This document shows, one piece after another, positions 46,591 to 55,734 of a stretch of DNA of 64,000 nt. The notes beneath the pieces are model-generated. The model was given only the letters and a program-made list of their open reading frames with translations. It ran no database searches and had not been told where the DNA came from. A program made the translations under genes and the position numbers. The stretch is from positions 1-64,000 of the forward strand of contig JANSXF010000002.1 of NCBI GenBank assembly GCA_024743095.1, read 5' to 3'. This DNA comes from Flavobacteriaceae bacterium (GTDB lineage: Bacteria > Bacteroidota > Bacteroidia > Flavobacteriales > Flavobacteriaceae). Each line of letters begins with the position of its first letter. Position 1 is the first letter of the stretch.

Positions 46591-48204
46591 TTAGTTATAC
46601 CCATCGTTTTGAGGGTAGTTGGGTCCTAAGAGGTCCATTTGTTGCTGTGGAATGGGCCAATTTTGCATGTACTCCCTAAGAATATCATTTGGGTTACCTT
46701 CAGGATACGATTCGTTCATATTGTCGTTGTTCATATGATCTAAAAGGTAATCGTACAACAATCCGGTACGTTTTAGGGTGAACCATCGTTGACCTTCAAA
46801 AGCAAGTTCGCGGGCTCTTTCTTCCAATATGGTTTCCAAATCAATGCTGTTCACTGGAGCGGTATTTGCCCTTGTCCTTACCTCATTCAGATATTCCAAT
46901 GCCTTGGCAGAATTGTTCAGCATCATATGGGCCTCGGCACCGATCAAATAGGTCTCGGCCAAACGGTAGATCATAATGTTCTTAAAATGATTTCTATCGG
47001 TAGGCTCCACCGTATCATCAAAAAACTTGATGATGCCCGGATTTTGCCTTCTATAATAGAGCATAAACTCATTTTGATCGTCCTCGCTGTTCTCGTACAG
47101 GTCCAATGGGTCGCCCAGTTCTCTTCCGGGAGGAAGAGCAGTTTCGTCGTTGTAGGCGTACTCAAAAATGTAGTAAGTGTTGTTTTTTCTATCATCATTA
47201 GGGTCCTCGTTAAGGAGGTCGATGGTATATTGGTTCAAAGAAATAAATCCAGCTCCAGCACCACCATTTTCCACGGACTGAATCAAACCTGGGGCATCGG
47301 CATAGCTGGCAACCATGTTCCAGTTCATGATATGTTCACTTCCACCTCCAATGGTCTGTCTTTCAAAATTGATGGCAAAAAGGGTCTCGGAATGATTGAG
47401 TTCTCCTGCAAACACTTCTGCCGTGGTCTCGGTCAAACTATGGCTGCCACTTGTAATGAGAGCATCGGTTTGGGCGGCTGCTTCGGTCCAGTCGTTTTCC
47501 CACATGGCCACTTTGGCTCTCAGGTGTCTTGCGGCGCCTTGGGCCCAACGTCCAAATTGAGGCGTAGCATAGTCCAAATTTGCGATAGCGAAGTCCAAAT
47601 CGGAACGCAAAAGTGCAAAGATTTCTTCTTCGGAAGATTTGTCCTGTGGTACATCAAAAGCATTCTCGGGCGTAGTGGGCTCAGTGGTGATAAAGATGTT
47701 GTTGAACAGGCGGTAAAGCGTGAAGTAGGCATGGGCTCGCATACATTTGGCCTCTGCGAGAATCTGGTTTTTTCTACTTTCCTCGATATCTTCCAAATTC
47801 TCTGCCCCTTGGATCACGGCATTGGCCCGGTCAACTATTTTATAGTAGTTCACCCAGTAGGCATTAATGCCCGAGGTGGTACCGTAATCGCCCAAACTGG
47901 CTCCCCACAGCAAACGGCTGTACAGGGAAACCTCTCCGGTGATACCTACGCCCAAATCACTTTTTGCCTGTGGAATTAGTGGGTAGGTCCCATTTAAATC
48001 CAAGTTTTGGTAAAGGTCCCTGTTGAGGGTATACAGCCCTACAACGGCATTTTCCAGGCCCTCTGGTGTGGAGTAGAGGAAGTCGACCGAGGTATCGGAC
48101 AAGAGTTCGTCTTCCAATTCTTTTTCGCACGATGCGAACGTGGTAACGAGAAGCAGTATTGCCAACGTCTTTTTTGATGTTATGTGTTGAAATATATTTT
48201 TCAT
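46591..48204 (-). CDS. SusD/RagB family nutrient-uptake lipoprotein
   Basis: This is the outer-membrane lid that binds the oligosaccharide over its SusC channel. The 537 residues have lipobox FASC (Cys about 27), then the family opening KELEDELLSDTSVDF and STPEGLENAVVGLYTL. TPR-like helices include AEAKCMRAHAYFTLYRLFNNI, and the C-terminal SusD domain has YRLAETYLIGAEAHMML and ERARELAFEGQRWFTLKR. It follows the SusC gene by 10 bp. Confidence 0.95.
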   Translation of the reverse strand: MKNIFQHITSKKTLAILLLVTTFASCEKELEDELLSDTSVDFLYSTPEGLENAVVGLYTLNRDLYQNLDLNGTYPLIPQAKSDLGVGITGEVSLYSRLLWGASLGDYGTTSGINAYWVNYYKIVDRANAVIQGAENLEDIEESRKNQILAEAKCMRAHAYFTLYRLFNNIFITTEPTTPENAFDVPQDKSSEEEIFALLRSDLDFAIANLDYATPQFGRWAQGAARHLRAKVAMWENDWTEAAAQTDALITSGSHSLTETTAEVFAGELNHSETLFAINFERQTIGGGSEHIMNWNMVASYADAPGLIQSVENGGAGAGFISLNQYTIDLLNEDPNDDRKNNTYYIFEYAYNDETALPPGRELGDPLDLYENSEDDQNEFMLYYRRQNPGIIKFFDDTVEPTDRNHFKNIMIYRLAETYLIGAEAHMMLNNSAKALEYLNEVRTRANTAPVNSIDLETILEERARELAFEGQRWFTLKRTGLLYDYLLDHMNNDNMNESYPEGNPNDILREYMQNWPIPQQQMDLLGPNYPQNDGYN

Positions 48205-48214
48205 GACAATTTTT

Positions 48215-51193
48215 TTAGAATCCTAATTTTACACCTAGGGTTATGTTTCTGGTCTCTGGGAACGCAGAGCCATTTTGGTCATTGTTCAACGGGGTCTGTT
48301 CGGGGCTGTACGATCTAAAATCGGTAAAGGTGAACAGGTTGGTTCCCGTTAAGTATATCTTGGCGCGTTGCAACCCAAGCTTGGAGAAAGCATCTTTAGG
48401 TATGTTGTACCCCAATGTAAGTGTTCTCAACCTCACGTAAGAAGCATCCCTTACAGCAAAAGAATAAAGGTGCAGGTGGGTGTCAGGTTTTGGTCTTGGG
48501 TATTCGGTGGATGGATACTCTGGAGTGTAATATTTGGTCCTGATACCGTTTATGGCACCCTTCCAAAGCTCACCATTGGCAAGAACAGGATTTAATCTTG
48601 TTGCATTTTGCACAATGTACACATCGGCAAACAGGTCAAAGTTCTTGTAGGTGATCGTGTTGGTGATCGAACCGTACCAATCCGGGTCGGTGTTTACAAA
48701 AACATTATCACGGTTATCTATTTGTCCGTTGCCGTCCTGATCCACCACGCGAACATCACCTGGTTGGGCCAATGGATTTCCAGAACCGGCAATATCATCG
48801 CCTTCTTGGTAAATGCCATCGTATTTTGGCAGCCAGATATTGTTGATGGACTGTCCTATGGACAAACGTCTTCCTGAATTGGCATCGGTTATATCAATAG
48901 GATTGCCTTGATCGTCAAGTTCTCCCGTTAGGGAGATTACCTCGTTTGTGTTTCTGGAGAAAACGAGTCCCAAAGACCAACTAAAATTTTCTTTTCGGAT
49001 AATGTTGGAGGTCAAAGAAGCTTCAATACCTTGGTTTTGAATTTCACCTGAATTGAATCGAATCACATTAAAACCTGTGGTTCCGGCAATGGCCCTATCC
49101 AATAACAAGTCAGTTGTATTGGCCTTGTAATATTCAAAAGTTCCTTGGAAAAGGTTATTGAACAGCCTAAAATCGACACCTGCGTTCAAAGTGGTGGTGG
49201 TCTCCCATTTTAGGTCGGGGTTGGGCAATCGGGACGATGCAGTGGCACCTGCCACTGTTTCATCGCCAAAGACATACGGTAGGTCGTCGGCAACCCCTAA
49301 AGATTCCAATGGGTCTATTCCTTGATTACCTGTGGCACCATAACTCACCCTAAACTTCATCTCGTTGATGGCATCTATATCTTGCATAAAGGGTTCCATA
49401 TGCATTTTCCATGCTAGGGACACCGCTGGGAAGAAGCCCCATTTGTTGTTTGCGGCAAATACCGAGGCGCCATCCGCACGCGCGGTCGCTTCCAAAAGGT
49501 ATCTGTCCAAATAACCATATCTAATCCTTCCCAAGAAAGAAAGTAGTCTACGTTGGGAAACATCCCTAACGTTGTTCAGAAGCTCAGTGGCATTGCCATT
49601 GAAACCAAGGGCATCGTTGGTAAATCCGGATTTATCCAGTTGTGTATACTCGGTACGGCGTTCATCAAATGCCTGTACGGCAGTCAAATCAAGGCTGTGC
49701 TTGTCATTGATTTGAGGAGTATAGTTCAGGATGTTTTCTACAAGCACTTGTTTGAACAATGTATTGGACAATACCCCCAATCCATCGATGCCTTCGTCAC
49801 CTGCAGAGTGCAATGAGGAACGATAAATGCCTTGGTTGGTGTTCCGGTTCCTCAAAAAGGTCTTAAGGGTATAGCTCAAATTGGGCGCTATGTCGTAGAT
49901 AAGGCTCAAGTTGACATCCGTAAGGTTGATTTTGGTCTCATCCGTAGACTCCCTTTGGTCCCACAACGGGTTTACGGATGTGTTCGATGGGCCGAGGTAG
50001 AACTTCTGGAGCTCACCGTCCGCAGTATAAGGTTGTGCAAGCGGTGTTATAGTGGTAAAGTTTATTCCTCCTGTTTCGCGGTCCTGTTTTGCGTTCTGAT
50101 AGTTGATGATTCCACGGAATGTCAATTTATCAGATATTTTTTGTTCTAAGTTTAGTTTGAATGTGCCTCTGTCAAAACCTGAATTTGGAATAATACCTTC
50201 TTGTGAAAAATAGTTGAAACTGGAAAAAACCTTGGTCTTTTCGCTACCAGCGGAGAAGCTTAGTGCATGGCTCTGGATTACTGCATCCCTAAGTACCAAA
50301 TCTTCCCAATCTACAAAATCTTGGTTCTCAATGGCATCTAGTTCAAAAGGTGTGAAAATGTTCACATCGTTCAAGTAGTCGCCCGTGAACCTGTTCCTGT
50401 TGGCTTCTCTTCTTAGGTCTATAAATTGTGAGCCAGTGTATTGATTGAAGTTTTTGGTCAACGTTTGTACGGTAGTGTAACCGTGGTAGTCTATGGTAGC
50501 TTTACCTGTTTTACCCGTTTTCGTTGTTACCAAGATAACACCGTTGGATGCCCTTGAACCATAAATGGCGGTTGAGGAAGCATCTTTTAGGATCTCAATG
50601 TTGGCAATGTCGTCAGGTGCCACATCATTTAGGTCGTCAAAAGGAAGACCGTCCACAATGATCAATGGAGAGTTTCCTCCGGGAGCAACGGATACGTTAC
50701 CCCTAATTACGATGTTGGAGTTACCACCGGGTCTTGCGTCACCAAGGTTTACCTGAACACCGGCCGCTCTACCCCGAAGCATTTCGGAAACGTTGGTGGT
50801 GGGCACATTGGTTGCTTCCTCCACCTCTACGCTTGTCACGGAACCGATAACGTTACTTTTCTTTTGGGTACCGTAACCCACAACAACAACTTCATCAAGT
50901 GCTTGGGTGTCTTCACTTAATGTAATGTTGATTTCATTCTGGGAGCCAACGGGCACTTCTTGGGACACAAAGCCAATGTAACTGAATACCAAGGTATCGT
51001 CATTGGAAACATCGTCAATGGTGAATTCACCATCAAAATCGGTAACAACCCCATTGGTCGTTCCTTTTACAAGTACGTTTACACCCGGCATGGGTCCCAT
51101 ATTGTCGGATACCGTACCTGTTACGGTTTTAGTTTGTGAATATCCATAGGCGGTACATAAAAGCACTATCCATGTTAAAAATCCATATCTCAT
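48215..51193 (-). CDS. SusC/RagA TonB-dependent outer-membrane transporter
   Basis: It imports oligosaccharide across the outer membrane, powered by TonB. The 992 residues have a signal peptide (1-20), a carboxypeptidase-regulatory-like domain (GTVSDNMGPMPGVNVLVKGT), the TonB-box-like region DEVVVVGYGTQKK, the plug (GRAAGVQVNLGDARPGGNSNIVIRG) and a 22-strand barrel ending in Phe (GVKLGF). It is the first gene of the PUL, with a TTTG-N21-TACTTTTA promoter upstream. Confidence 0.96.
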   Translation of the reverse strand: MRYGFLTWIVLLCTAYGYSQTKTVTGTVSDNMGPMPGVNVLVKGTTNGVVTDFDGEFTIDDVSNDDTLVFSYIGFVSQEVPVGSQNEINITLSEDTQALDEVVVVGYGTQKKSNVIGSVTSVEVEEATNVPTTNVSEMLRGRAAGVQVNLGDARPGGNSNIVIRGNVSVAPGGNSPLIIVDGLPFDDLNDVAPDDIANIEILKDASSTAIYGSRASNGVILVTTKTGKTGKATIDYHGYTTVQTLTKNFNQYTGSQFIDLRREANRNRFTGDYLNDVNIFTPFELDAIENQDFVDWEDLVLRDAVIQSHALSFSAGSEKTKVFSSFNYFSQEGIIPNSGFDRGTFKLNLEQKISDKLTFRGIINYQNAKQDRETGGINFTTITPLAQPYTADGELQKFYLGPSNTSVNPLWDQRESTDETKINLTDVNLSLIYDIAPNLSYTLKTFLRNRNTNQGIYRSSLHSAGDEGIDGLGVLSNTLFKQVLVENILNYTPQINDKHSLDLTAVQAFDERRTEYTQLDKSGFTNDALGFNGNATELLNNVRDVSQRRLLSFLGRIRYGYLDRYLLEATARADGASVFAANNKWGFFPAVSLAWKMHMEPFMQDIDAINEMKFRVSYGATGNQGIDPLESLGVADDLPYVFGDETVAGATASSRLPNPDLKWETTTTLNAGVDFRLFNNLFQGTFEYYKANTTDLLLDRAIAGTTGFNVIRFNSGEIQNQGIEASLTSNIIRKENFSWSLGLVFSRNTNEVISLTGELDDQGNPIDITDANSGRRLSIGQSINNIWLPKYDGIYQEGDDIAGSGNPLAQPGDVRVVDQDGNGQIDNRDNVFVNTDPDWYGSITNTITYKNFDLFADVYIVQNATRLNPVLANGELWKGAINGIRTKYYTPEYPSTEYPRPKPDTHLHLYSFAVRDASYVRLRTLTLGYNIPKDAFSKLGLQRAKIYLTGTNLFTFTDFRSYSPEQTPLNNDQNGSAFPETRNITLGVKLGF

Positions 51194-51217
51194 TTTTGAG
51201 TAAATTTAGTTTGGACA

Positions 51218-51250
51218 TAAAAGTAAGTGGCTTAACGTCTTCTTAACAAA
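51218..51250 (-). promoter_or_regulatory. Promoter of the PUL (TTTG-N21-TACTTTTA)
   Basis: On the minus strand TTTG (51250-51247) is followed after 21 bp by TACTTTTA (51225-51218), one base off the -7 consensus. The predicted transcript starts about 20 bases before the SusC ATG. Confidence 0.55.
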
Positions 51251-51405
51251 GGAGCTACCTCTATAAAAAACCTACATCGGCAATTTTATGGGATTAAAAT
51301 TGATGTTTTGCTATTTAAACCCCTTGAAATATGATGATTTGAAAAAAATATACCCCTGATTATACTGTCTGGCAAATCGCTGAATTTGAGGTGATTTGTG
51401 AAAAT

Positions 51406-51462
51406 GTAGAGTTATTGTAGGGGTAATTTTAAGAAATGTAGGGCTGTGATGTGGGAAAGTAG
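51406..51462. promoter_or_regulatory. Four phased GTAG repeats, candidate operator array
   Basis: GTAG starts at 51406, 51417, 51438 and 51459 (steps 11, 21, 21 bp), each preceded by an A/T-rich triplet and followed by AG or GG. The steps equal one or two helical turns. The array lies between the regulator stop and the PUL promoter, about 160 bp upstream of the -33 box. Function as a binding site is inferred. Confidence 0.4.
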
Positions 51463-51468
51463 AGTTGC

Positions 51469-54264
51469 CTAAAAGTTTAAAATGTAATCTATAAGGTTAT
51501 CGTGGTGTGGCAGGTCGAATTTTTTACGGAGCCTGTAGCGTTTCATTTCAACACTTTTTACCGATATATTGAGCAATGGTGCAATCTCCTTGGAGGAAAG
51601 ATTTAATCTTAAATAGGCACACAATCTTAAATCGTTATTGGTTAGACTATCGTGTTTGCTCTTGATTCGCTTTAAAAAGTCTTTGTCAGCATTGTTGAAT
51701 GCATCTTCAAAGAACTTCCAATCATCTTCGCTGTTTATGTTCTGGTCTATTTCCCTGATTACGGTTCTAATGTTCCTGTCTTTGTCGGGCACCTCTTTAA
51801 GTTGCGATTTTAGAGAGGAAAGAAACTTATTTTTTTTGACCAAACTCATTGTGGAAATGGCAAGTTCACGATTCTTGTTGTCAATTTCGTTTTGAAGTTT
51901 CTCCGTTTGTATTTGGGCAATGCGTTCTTTTTTCTCCAATTCCCTTCTTTCGAGTTCTTTGCGGTTCTGTTTAATAAGGGACTCTTGTTTTTTCCGATAG
52001 TAGTTGTTGTAAAGCCCGTGCACCAAAATAAACAGTAAAGTAATGGATATAATGTATGCCAACAGTGCAAGATTGGATAGGTACCATGGGCGAGATATGG
52101 TAAAACTGTACGAAACGGTATTCGAACTCAAGTTATTGCCCACCATGGCCCTGACCGTAAATGTATAGTCTCCAAAGGAAAGGTTCTTGAATGTGACCTC
52201 TGTGTTTTCGGACCATTCATTCCAGCCTTCGTATAAATTTTCCATTTTATATTGGTACCGTACTTCGGTGTATTTATCAAACTCCGGTACACTGTACTCG
52301 AACCTAACATTGTTGTTGACATATTGAAATACCCCGTCTGAGTTAGTAGGGGTTTTGAAGGACAGTTCTTGGTAACCTCCAAAATAAATGGAATTTATCT
52401 GTACTTCTTGCTTAGAAGGTTCAACCTTGGTAAGGTCCAAAGAAACAAATCCATTTGAACTTCCTATCAAATATTTGAAGTCGGATATTTTTGAGATGTT
52501 CTCAAATCCAGAGACCCCTAAATTGGCACGGATGTCCTTAGGTATGGAAATATGGGAAGTACTAAGTTTATTGCTAAGGGTACTTTGGGTAACATATTGT
52601 ATGCCGTAATCTGTGAAAAACCAGAGCCGTTGTTCGGAATCTTCGGGAATTATAATACTGATTTGCCCATTACTTTCATTAAAGATCATTTGGGTCAAAG
52701 TGCTGTCCAGTGCAATATCATTTTCTCCATCAATATTGTAGATGGCTGCATTGGTTTTATAGTAAAGTTCATCCTGAAAACTAAAGATGTTCGAACTGTG
52801 ACCGATACGTTCCACATTGGTTACCTGCTTAACTTCTCTGAAGCTTGGATCGAGCTCGATAAAATACAGTCCTTTTTTTTCATGGTCCACGACTACTTGA
52901 AGGGAATCCATCTCAAAAAAACGACTGGAAATGGTAAAACCATCGATGGCATTCCGGAATTTCCAAGAACCATCTACCTTTTCAAGAATGCTCAATCCGT
53001 TGTAATTTCCCTGTAATAAAAGGTTGTCATGTGCTTTTATAGGTTTTACGCCCCATGTCCCGGGATAATCCGAAATAAGTTCGGCCCTGTTTTCCTCGAT
53101 AATGAAAGTGCCATTATTGTGTCCGCAGAAGATGGTGGAATCCAAAAGCTGAAGATTCCATACTTGTCCTTGCGTGCCATCGATCAACCTAAAAGGGCCT
53201 TGAGAGGCGGTCCTTCGGTAAAACAAGCCCTGATTGGTGCCCAAATATAAGTGTCCTTCGTGGTCCAGTGCGGAATATACCAGACCAAGGTTGCCCAATT
53301 TGTCCACATACTCGTTAAACGGGGAGTAGAGGTTGACCGTGGCAATCCCATTGTCAAGGCCCAGCCATAAGTTGTTTTCGGCATCTTCAAAAAGTGACAA
53401 TACCGTATTGTTGTTCAGCCCCTTTTCTTGGTCTATGTTTTGTATGATGGTCCCACCATCCGGGGAGAGGTGATAGAAGCCATTGGAAATACTGCCCACA
53501 ACAAAAGAGCTGTCATTCAGGCGGATGCTGCTGTAGAGCTTAATGTTCAGATCATCCAATGCGGTTTCCCATGGCGTAACAGTTTCCGAATCATATCTGT
53601 AAAACCGGGAACTTTCGGTAAGGATCAATAGGTCATTTCCAACACCGTACAGCCCAACTATGGGCTCTTTGGTAAATACAGGGTCGTTGCTTACCAATTG
53701 TGCCTCTCCATTTTGAATGGTGAACAAACCTTCTTTGGCAATTTGAAAATAAACATTGTTGTTTACGATACCCATGTTTGCCTTGTCCGATTTTGCTTCG
53801 ATCACCTTAAAGCTGCTTTCAAGGTTGTCATGGATATAGATTCTGTCCAGTGATTGGAAGAGGACCCACTGGTCCAGGACAACAATATCCCAAAATTCTT
53901 CGTCCTCGGAAATGGGGGTCTCCATTTTTTGGGATAATGAGGTATATGCAAGTTCGCCATTTGCTTTTTTGGCCCAAAAACCAAATTCACGGTAGGATCC
54001 CGTGTAAATTTTGTCCCCAACGGCCTTTACCGAGCGAATTACAGGAGATGTAGGTAATTTATATTGGTGCCACTTGCTCCCATCAAACTCCAAAAGACTG
54101 GTGTGGTTGGCTACATAAATGTTCTTTGAAGGGGATTGTGTGATTCCCCAATTCTGAAATTCCCCATTATATTCCTTTGGGGTATAATTTTTAATAGGGG
54201 GAAGCTCCTGACCAACCAGCGTTGAAGAAAATACAAATAATAAAAAAGCGATTAGGAGTCTCAA
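51469..54264 (-). CDS. Membrane-anchored propeller / Y_Y_Y sensor with C-terminal LuxR HTH
   Basis: The 931 residues start with a signal peptide (1-18, ending LVGQ). A periplasmic beta-propeller of two-component-regulator type follows (about 20-620; blades with NLWLGLDNGIATV, LYLGTNQGLFYR), then a Y_Y_Y domain (about 640-720; YRYQYKMENLYEGWNEWSE), one TM (about 730-752) and a cytoplasmic coiled coil. The C-terminal HTH (about 865-931) has LRLNLSSKEIAPLLNISVKSVE. There is no histidine kinase or receiver, so it is a one-component trans-membrane activator. It lies directly upstream of the SusC gene on the same strand and probably regulates the PUL in response to the glycan. Confidence 0.9.
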   Translation of the reverse strand: MRLLIAFLLFVFSSTLVGQELPPIKNYTPKEYNGEFQNWGITQSPSKNIYVANHTSLLEFDGSKWHQYKLPTSPVIRSVKAVGDKIYTGSYREFGFWAKKANGELAYTSLSQKMETPISEDEEFWDIVVLDQWVLFQSLDRIYIHDNLESSFKVIEAKSDKANMGIVNNNVYFQIAKEGLFTIQNGEAQLVSNDPVFTKEPIVGLYGVGNDLLILTESSRFYRYDSETVTPWETALDDLNIKLYSSIRLNDSSFVVGSISNGFYHLSPDGGTIIQNIDQEKGLNNNTVLSLFEDAENNLWLGLDNGIATVNLYSPFNEYVDKLGNLGLVYSALDHEGHLYLGTNQGLFYRRTASQGPFRLIDGTQGQVWNLQLLDSTIFCGHNNGTFIIEENRAELISDYPGTWGVKPIKAHDNLLLQGNYNGLSILEKVDGSWKFRNAIDGFTISSRFFEMDSLQVVVDHEKKGLYFIELDPSFREVKQVTNVERIGHSSNIFSFQDELYYKTNAAIYNIDGENDIALDSTLTQMIFNESNGQISIIIPEDSEQRLWFFTDYGIQYVTQSTLSNKLSTSHISIPKDIRANLGVSGFENISKISDFKYLIGSSNGFVSLDLTKVEPSKQEVQINSIYFGGYQELSFKTPTNSDGVFQYVNNNVRFEYSVPEFDKYTEVRYQYKMENLYEGWNEWSENTEVTFKNLSFGDYTFTVRAMVGNNLSSNTVSYSFTISRPWYLSNLALLAYIISITLLFILVHGLYNNYYRKKQESLIKQNRKELERRELEKKERIAQIQTEKLQNEIDNKNRELAISTMSLVKKNKFLSSLKSQLKEVPDKDRNIRTVIREIDQNINSEDDWKFFEDAFNNADKDFLKRIKSKHDSLTNNDLRLCAYLRLNLSSKEIAPLLNISVKSVEMKRYRLRKKFDLPHHDNLIDYILNF

Positions 54265-54349
54265 ACGGAACCGATTTAATTAAGTATCAAAACTTTTAAA
54301 TATAAAGGTAAGTACTATAATTAAAACTTGTTTTTTATCTGTTTGGATA

Positions 54350-54384
54350 AAATCAAGGGGCTTTTATGATAAGCCCCTTGATTT
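54350..54384 (-). terminator. Terminator downstream of the barrel-protein operon
   Basis: Arms 54350-54363 and 54371-54384 form a perfect 14-bp stem with a 7-base loop, with T-rich sequence behind it on the minus strand, 17 bases after the 54401 stop. Confidence 0.85.
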
Positions 54385-54400
54385 CTGTATGGATTGTAAA

Positions 54401-55258
54401 CTACTTATGTTTTGGTTCCCAAATAAGTCGCAAAAATGAACTGAAGCGCTCATTCTCCCTGCTAATGGGAACTCCCGCGATAATGCCTATCATTAAATTG
54501 TCAGCGATTCCGAGTCGCATTTGGGGGCGCATGGTCATATCAAAATCACTGCCCTCCCAGGTTTTGTTGAACTCTACCCCAATAAAGTTCCTTGTACCTG
54601 GAATCATATAGTGAAAACTGGTGTTAACATCATAGGATGTATGTACTTCCCCGCTTTCGTATTCGTGACCTATCATAGGACCGGTATACACCAAGGAGTG
54701 GAAATTGTTGCCCCAACGTTTGGCAACCACCAAGAAAGGGTTGTATACATTTCCAGAGATCAAGGGCTTGCCAAAATTTCTGAAGTCCGATAGTTCGAAC
54801 TCATTGATATACCCGATTGCCATCGAAGTGGCCATTCGTTCATTTACAAAGAACGACCATTGGGTCGCAATTTTGATACTGTTCAATCTATTGGAAGGTG
54901 TTTGGACCCCGCCATTGTCCGCCAACGGAGAATAAAAGGTAAAGGGCAGTTCTACTTCAAGGCCCAACCTATCCATTGGGGCCCATTCGTACTCGATAAG
55001 AGCTTCGTAGGAATCAAAAGTGAGCTCGTCTGTCAGCCCCAATCCAAGGTTCCACTCCCGTTCCCCTTTTCGTGCACCGAGGTCACGTATCAGGTCAATA
55101 TATAAGGGTTCTGCGTGCAGCACCTTGGCAGGTTGTTTTTTTTCCTCGATTTGATTTATGTAAAGACTGTCTTTCTCGGTATTGCTAATTTGGGAATAAG
55201 CTGTACCGGATGATACCAACAGAACTATCGGCACCATTTTTTTTATGATGTTTTTCAT
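54401..55258 (-). CDS. Predicted outer-membrane beta-barrel protein, function unknown
   Basis: The 285 residues have a signal peptide (1-22, ending AYSQ). The conserved HAEPLYIDLIRDLGARKGE motif (about 48-66) follows, then a run of amphipathic strands (EALIEYEWAPMDRLGLEVELPF, SIKIATQWSFFVNERMATSM, FIGVEFNKTWEGSDFD) and a basic C-terminal end. The strand pattern suggests a small barrel or porin. I recall similar proteins near metal or drug efflux genes in Bacteroidota but cannot confirm it here. It is the last gene of the MFS operon, 80 bp after the small protein. Confidence 0.7.
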   Translation of the reverse strand: MKNIIKKMVPIVLLVSSGTAYSQISNTEKDSLYINQIEEKKQPAKVLHAEPLYIDLIRDLGARKGEREWNLGLGLTDELTFDSYEALIEYEWAPMDRLGLEVELPFTFYSPLADNGGVQTPSNRLNSIKIATQWSFFVNERMATSMAIGYINEFELSDFRNFGKPLISGNVYNPFLVVAKRWGNNFHSLVYTGPMIGHEYESGEVHTSYDVNTSFHYMIPGTRNFIGVEFNKTWEGSDFDMTMRPQMRLGIADNLMIGIIAGVPISRENERFSSFLRLIWEPKHK

Positions 55259-55338
55259 GTATTCTGATTTGTTTTATGTGAATGTTGAATTGCCCGAACC
55301 TTATTGTGAAAAGGGACGGGTTTGGCTAAGAAAACAAA

Positions 55339-55725
55339 TCATACTTCGGGAGGAGGGGTGTCCTTCTGGATGTATAGATGGGTCAAGAGAGAGTTCTTAT
55401 CTGGAAACTTTTTCTTTTTACCCATCAAAATATGGTATCGGGAATAATCAGGGTTGGGTTGATGTACGGTTAGCTTAATTTTAAAACTGGAGCCACTATT
55501 ATGGTCTTCTTTATCAGGGTCGTCGTATTCTTTAAATACATCCCCGTAGCCCAGGACCTTTTCAACCAAGATCTCGATAATACTCTCTTGATCGTTAATG
55601 GATAGGTCTTCGGGAACATGGTCGGGATACCGGTCCGGTGAGTCCACACTGATGTTCAATAGGTAAAGACCCATCAAACTCCAGAATATCTTTAGAAAAG
55701 TGCTATTTCGTATAAGGCCGAACAC
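55339..55725 (-). CDS. Small membrane-anchored protein of unknown function (GTG start)
   Basis: The 128 residues start with GTG at 55725, 9 bp after the MFS stop, with no ATG that keeps the N-terminal helix. One TM or signal helix (about 8-26, FLKIFWSLMGLYLLNISVD) is followed by a charged acidic soluble part (VPEDLSINDQESIIEILVEKVLG) and a C-terminal PPPEV. The DLSINDQESIIEILVEKVLG block looks like the conserved core of the family. It probably works with the flanking MFS and barrel proteins. No known domain is recognised. Confidence 0.65.
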   Translation of the reverse strand: MFGLIRNSTFLKIFWSLMGLYLLNISVDSPDRYPDHVPEDLSINDQESIIEILVEKVLGYGDVFKEYDDPDKEDHNSGSSFKIKLTVHQPNPDYSRYHILMGKKKKFPDKNSLLTHLYIQKDTPPPEV

Positions 55726-55734
55726 GCTGTAAAA

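Noticed and set aside
46789-47979. 396-codon open frame antisense to the SusD gene
   Set aside because: No family resemblance and a low-complexity composition (His, Ile, Gly and Val rich) expected from a mirrored coding frame. The opposite strand has a clear SusD.
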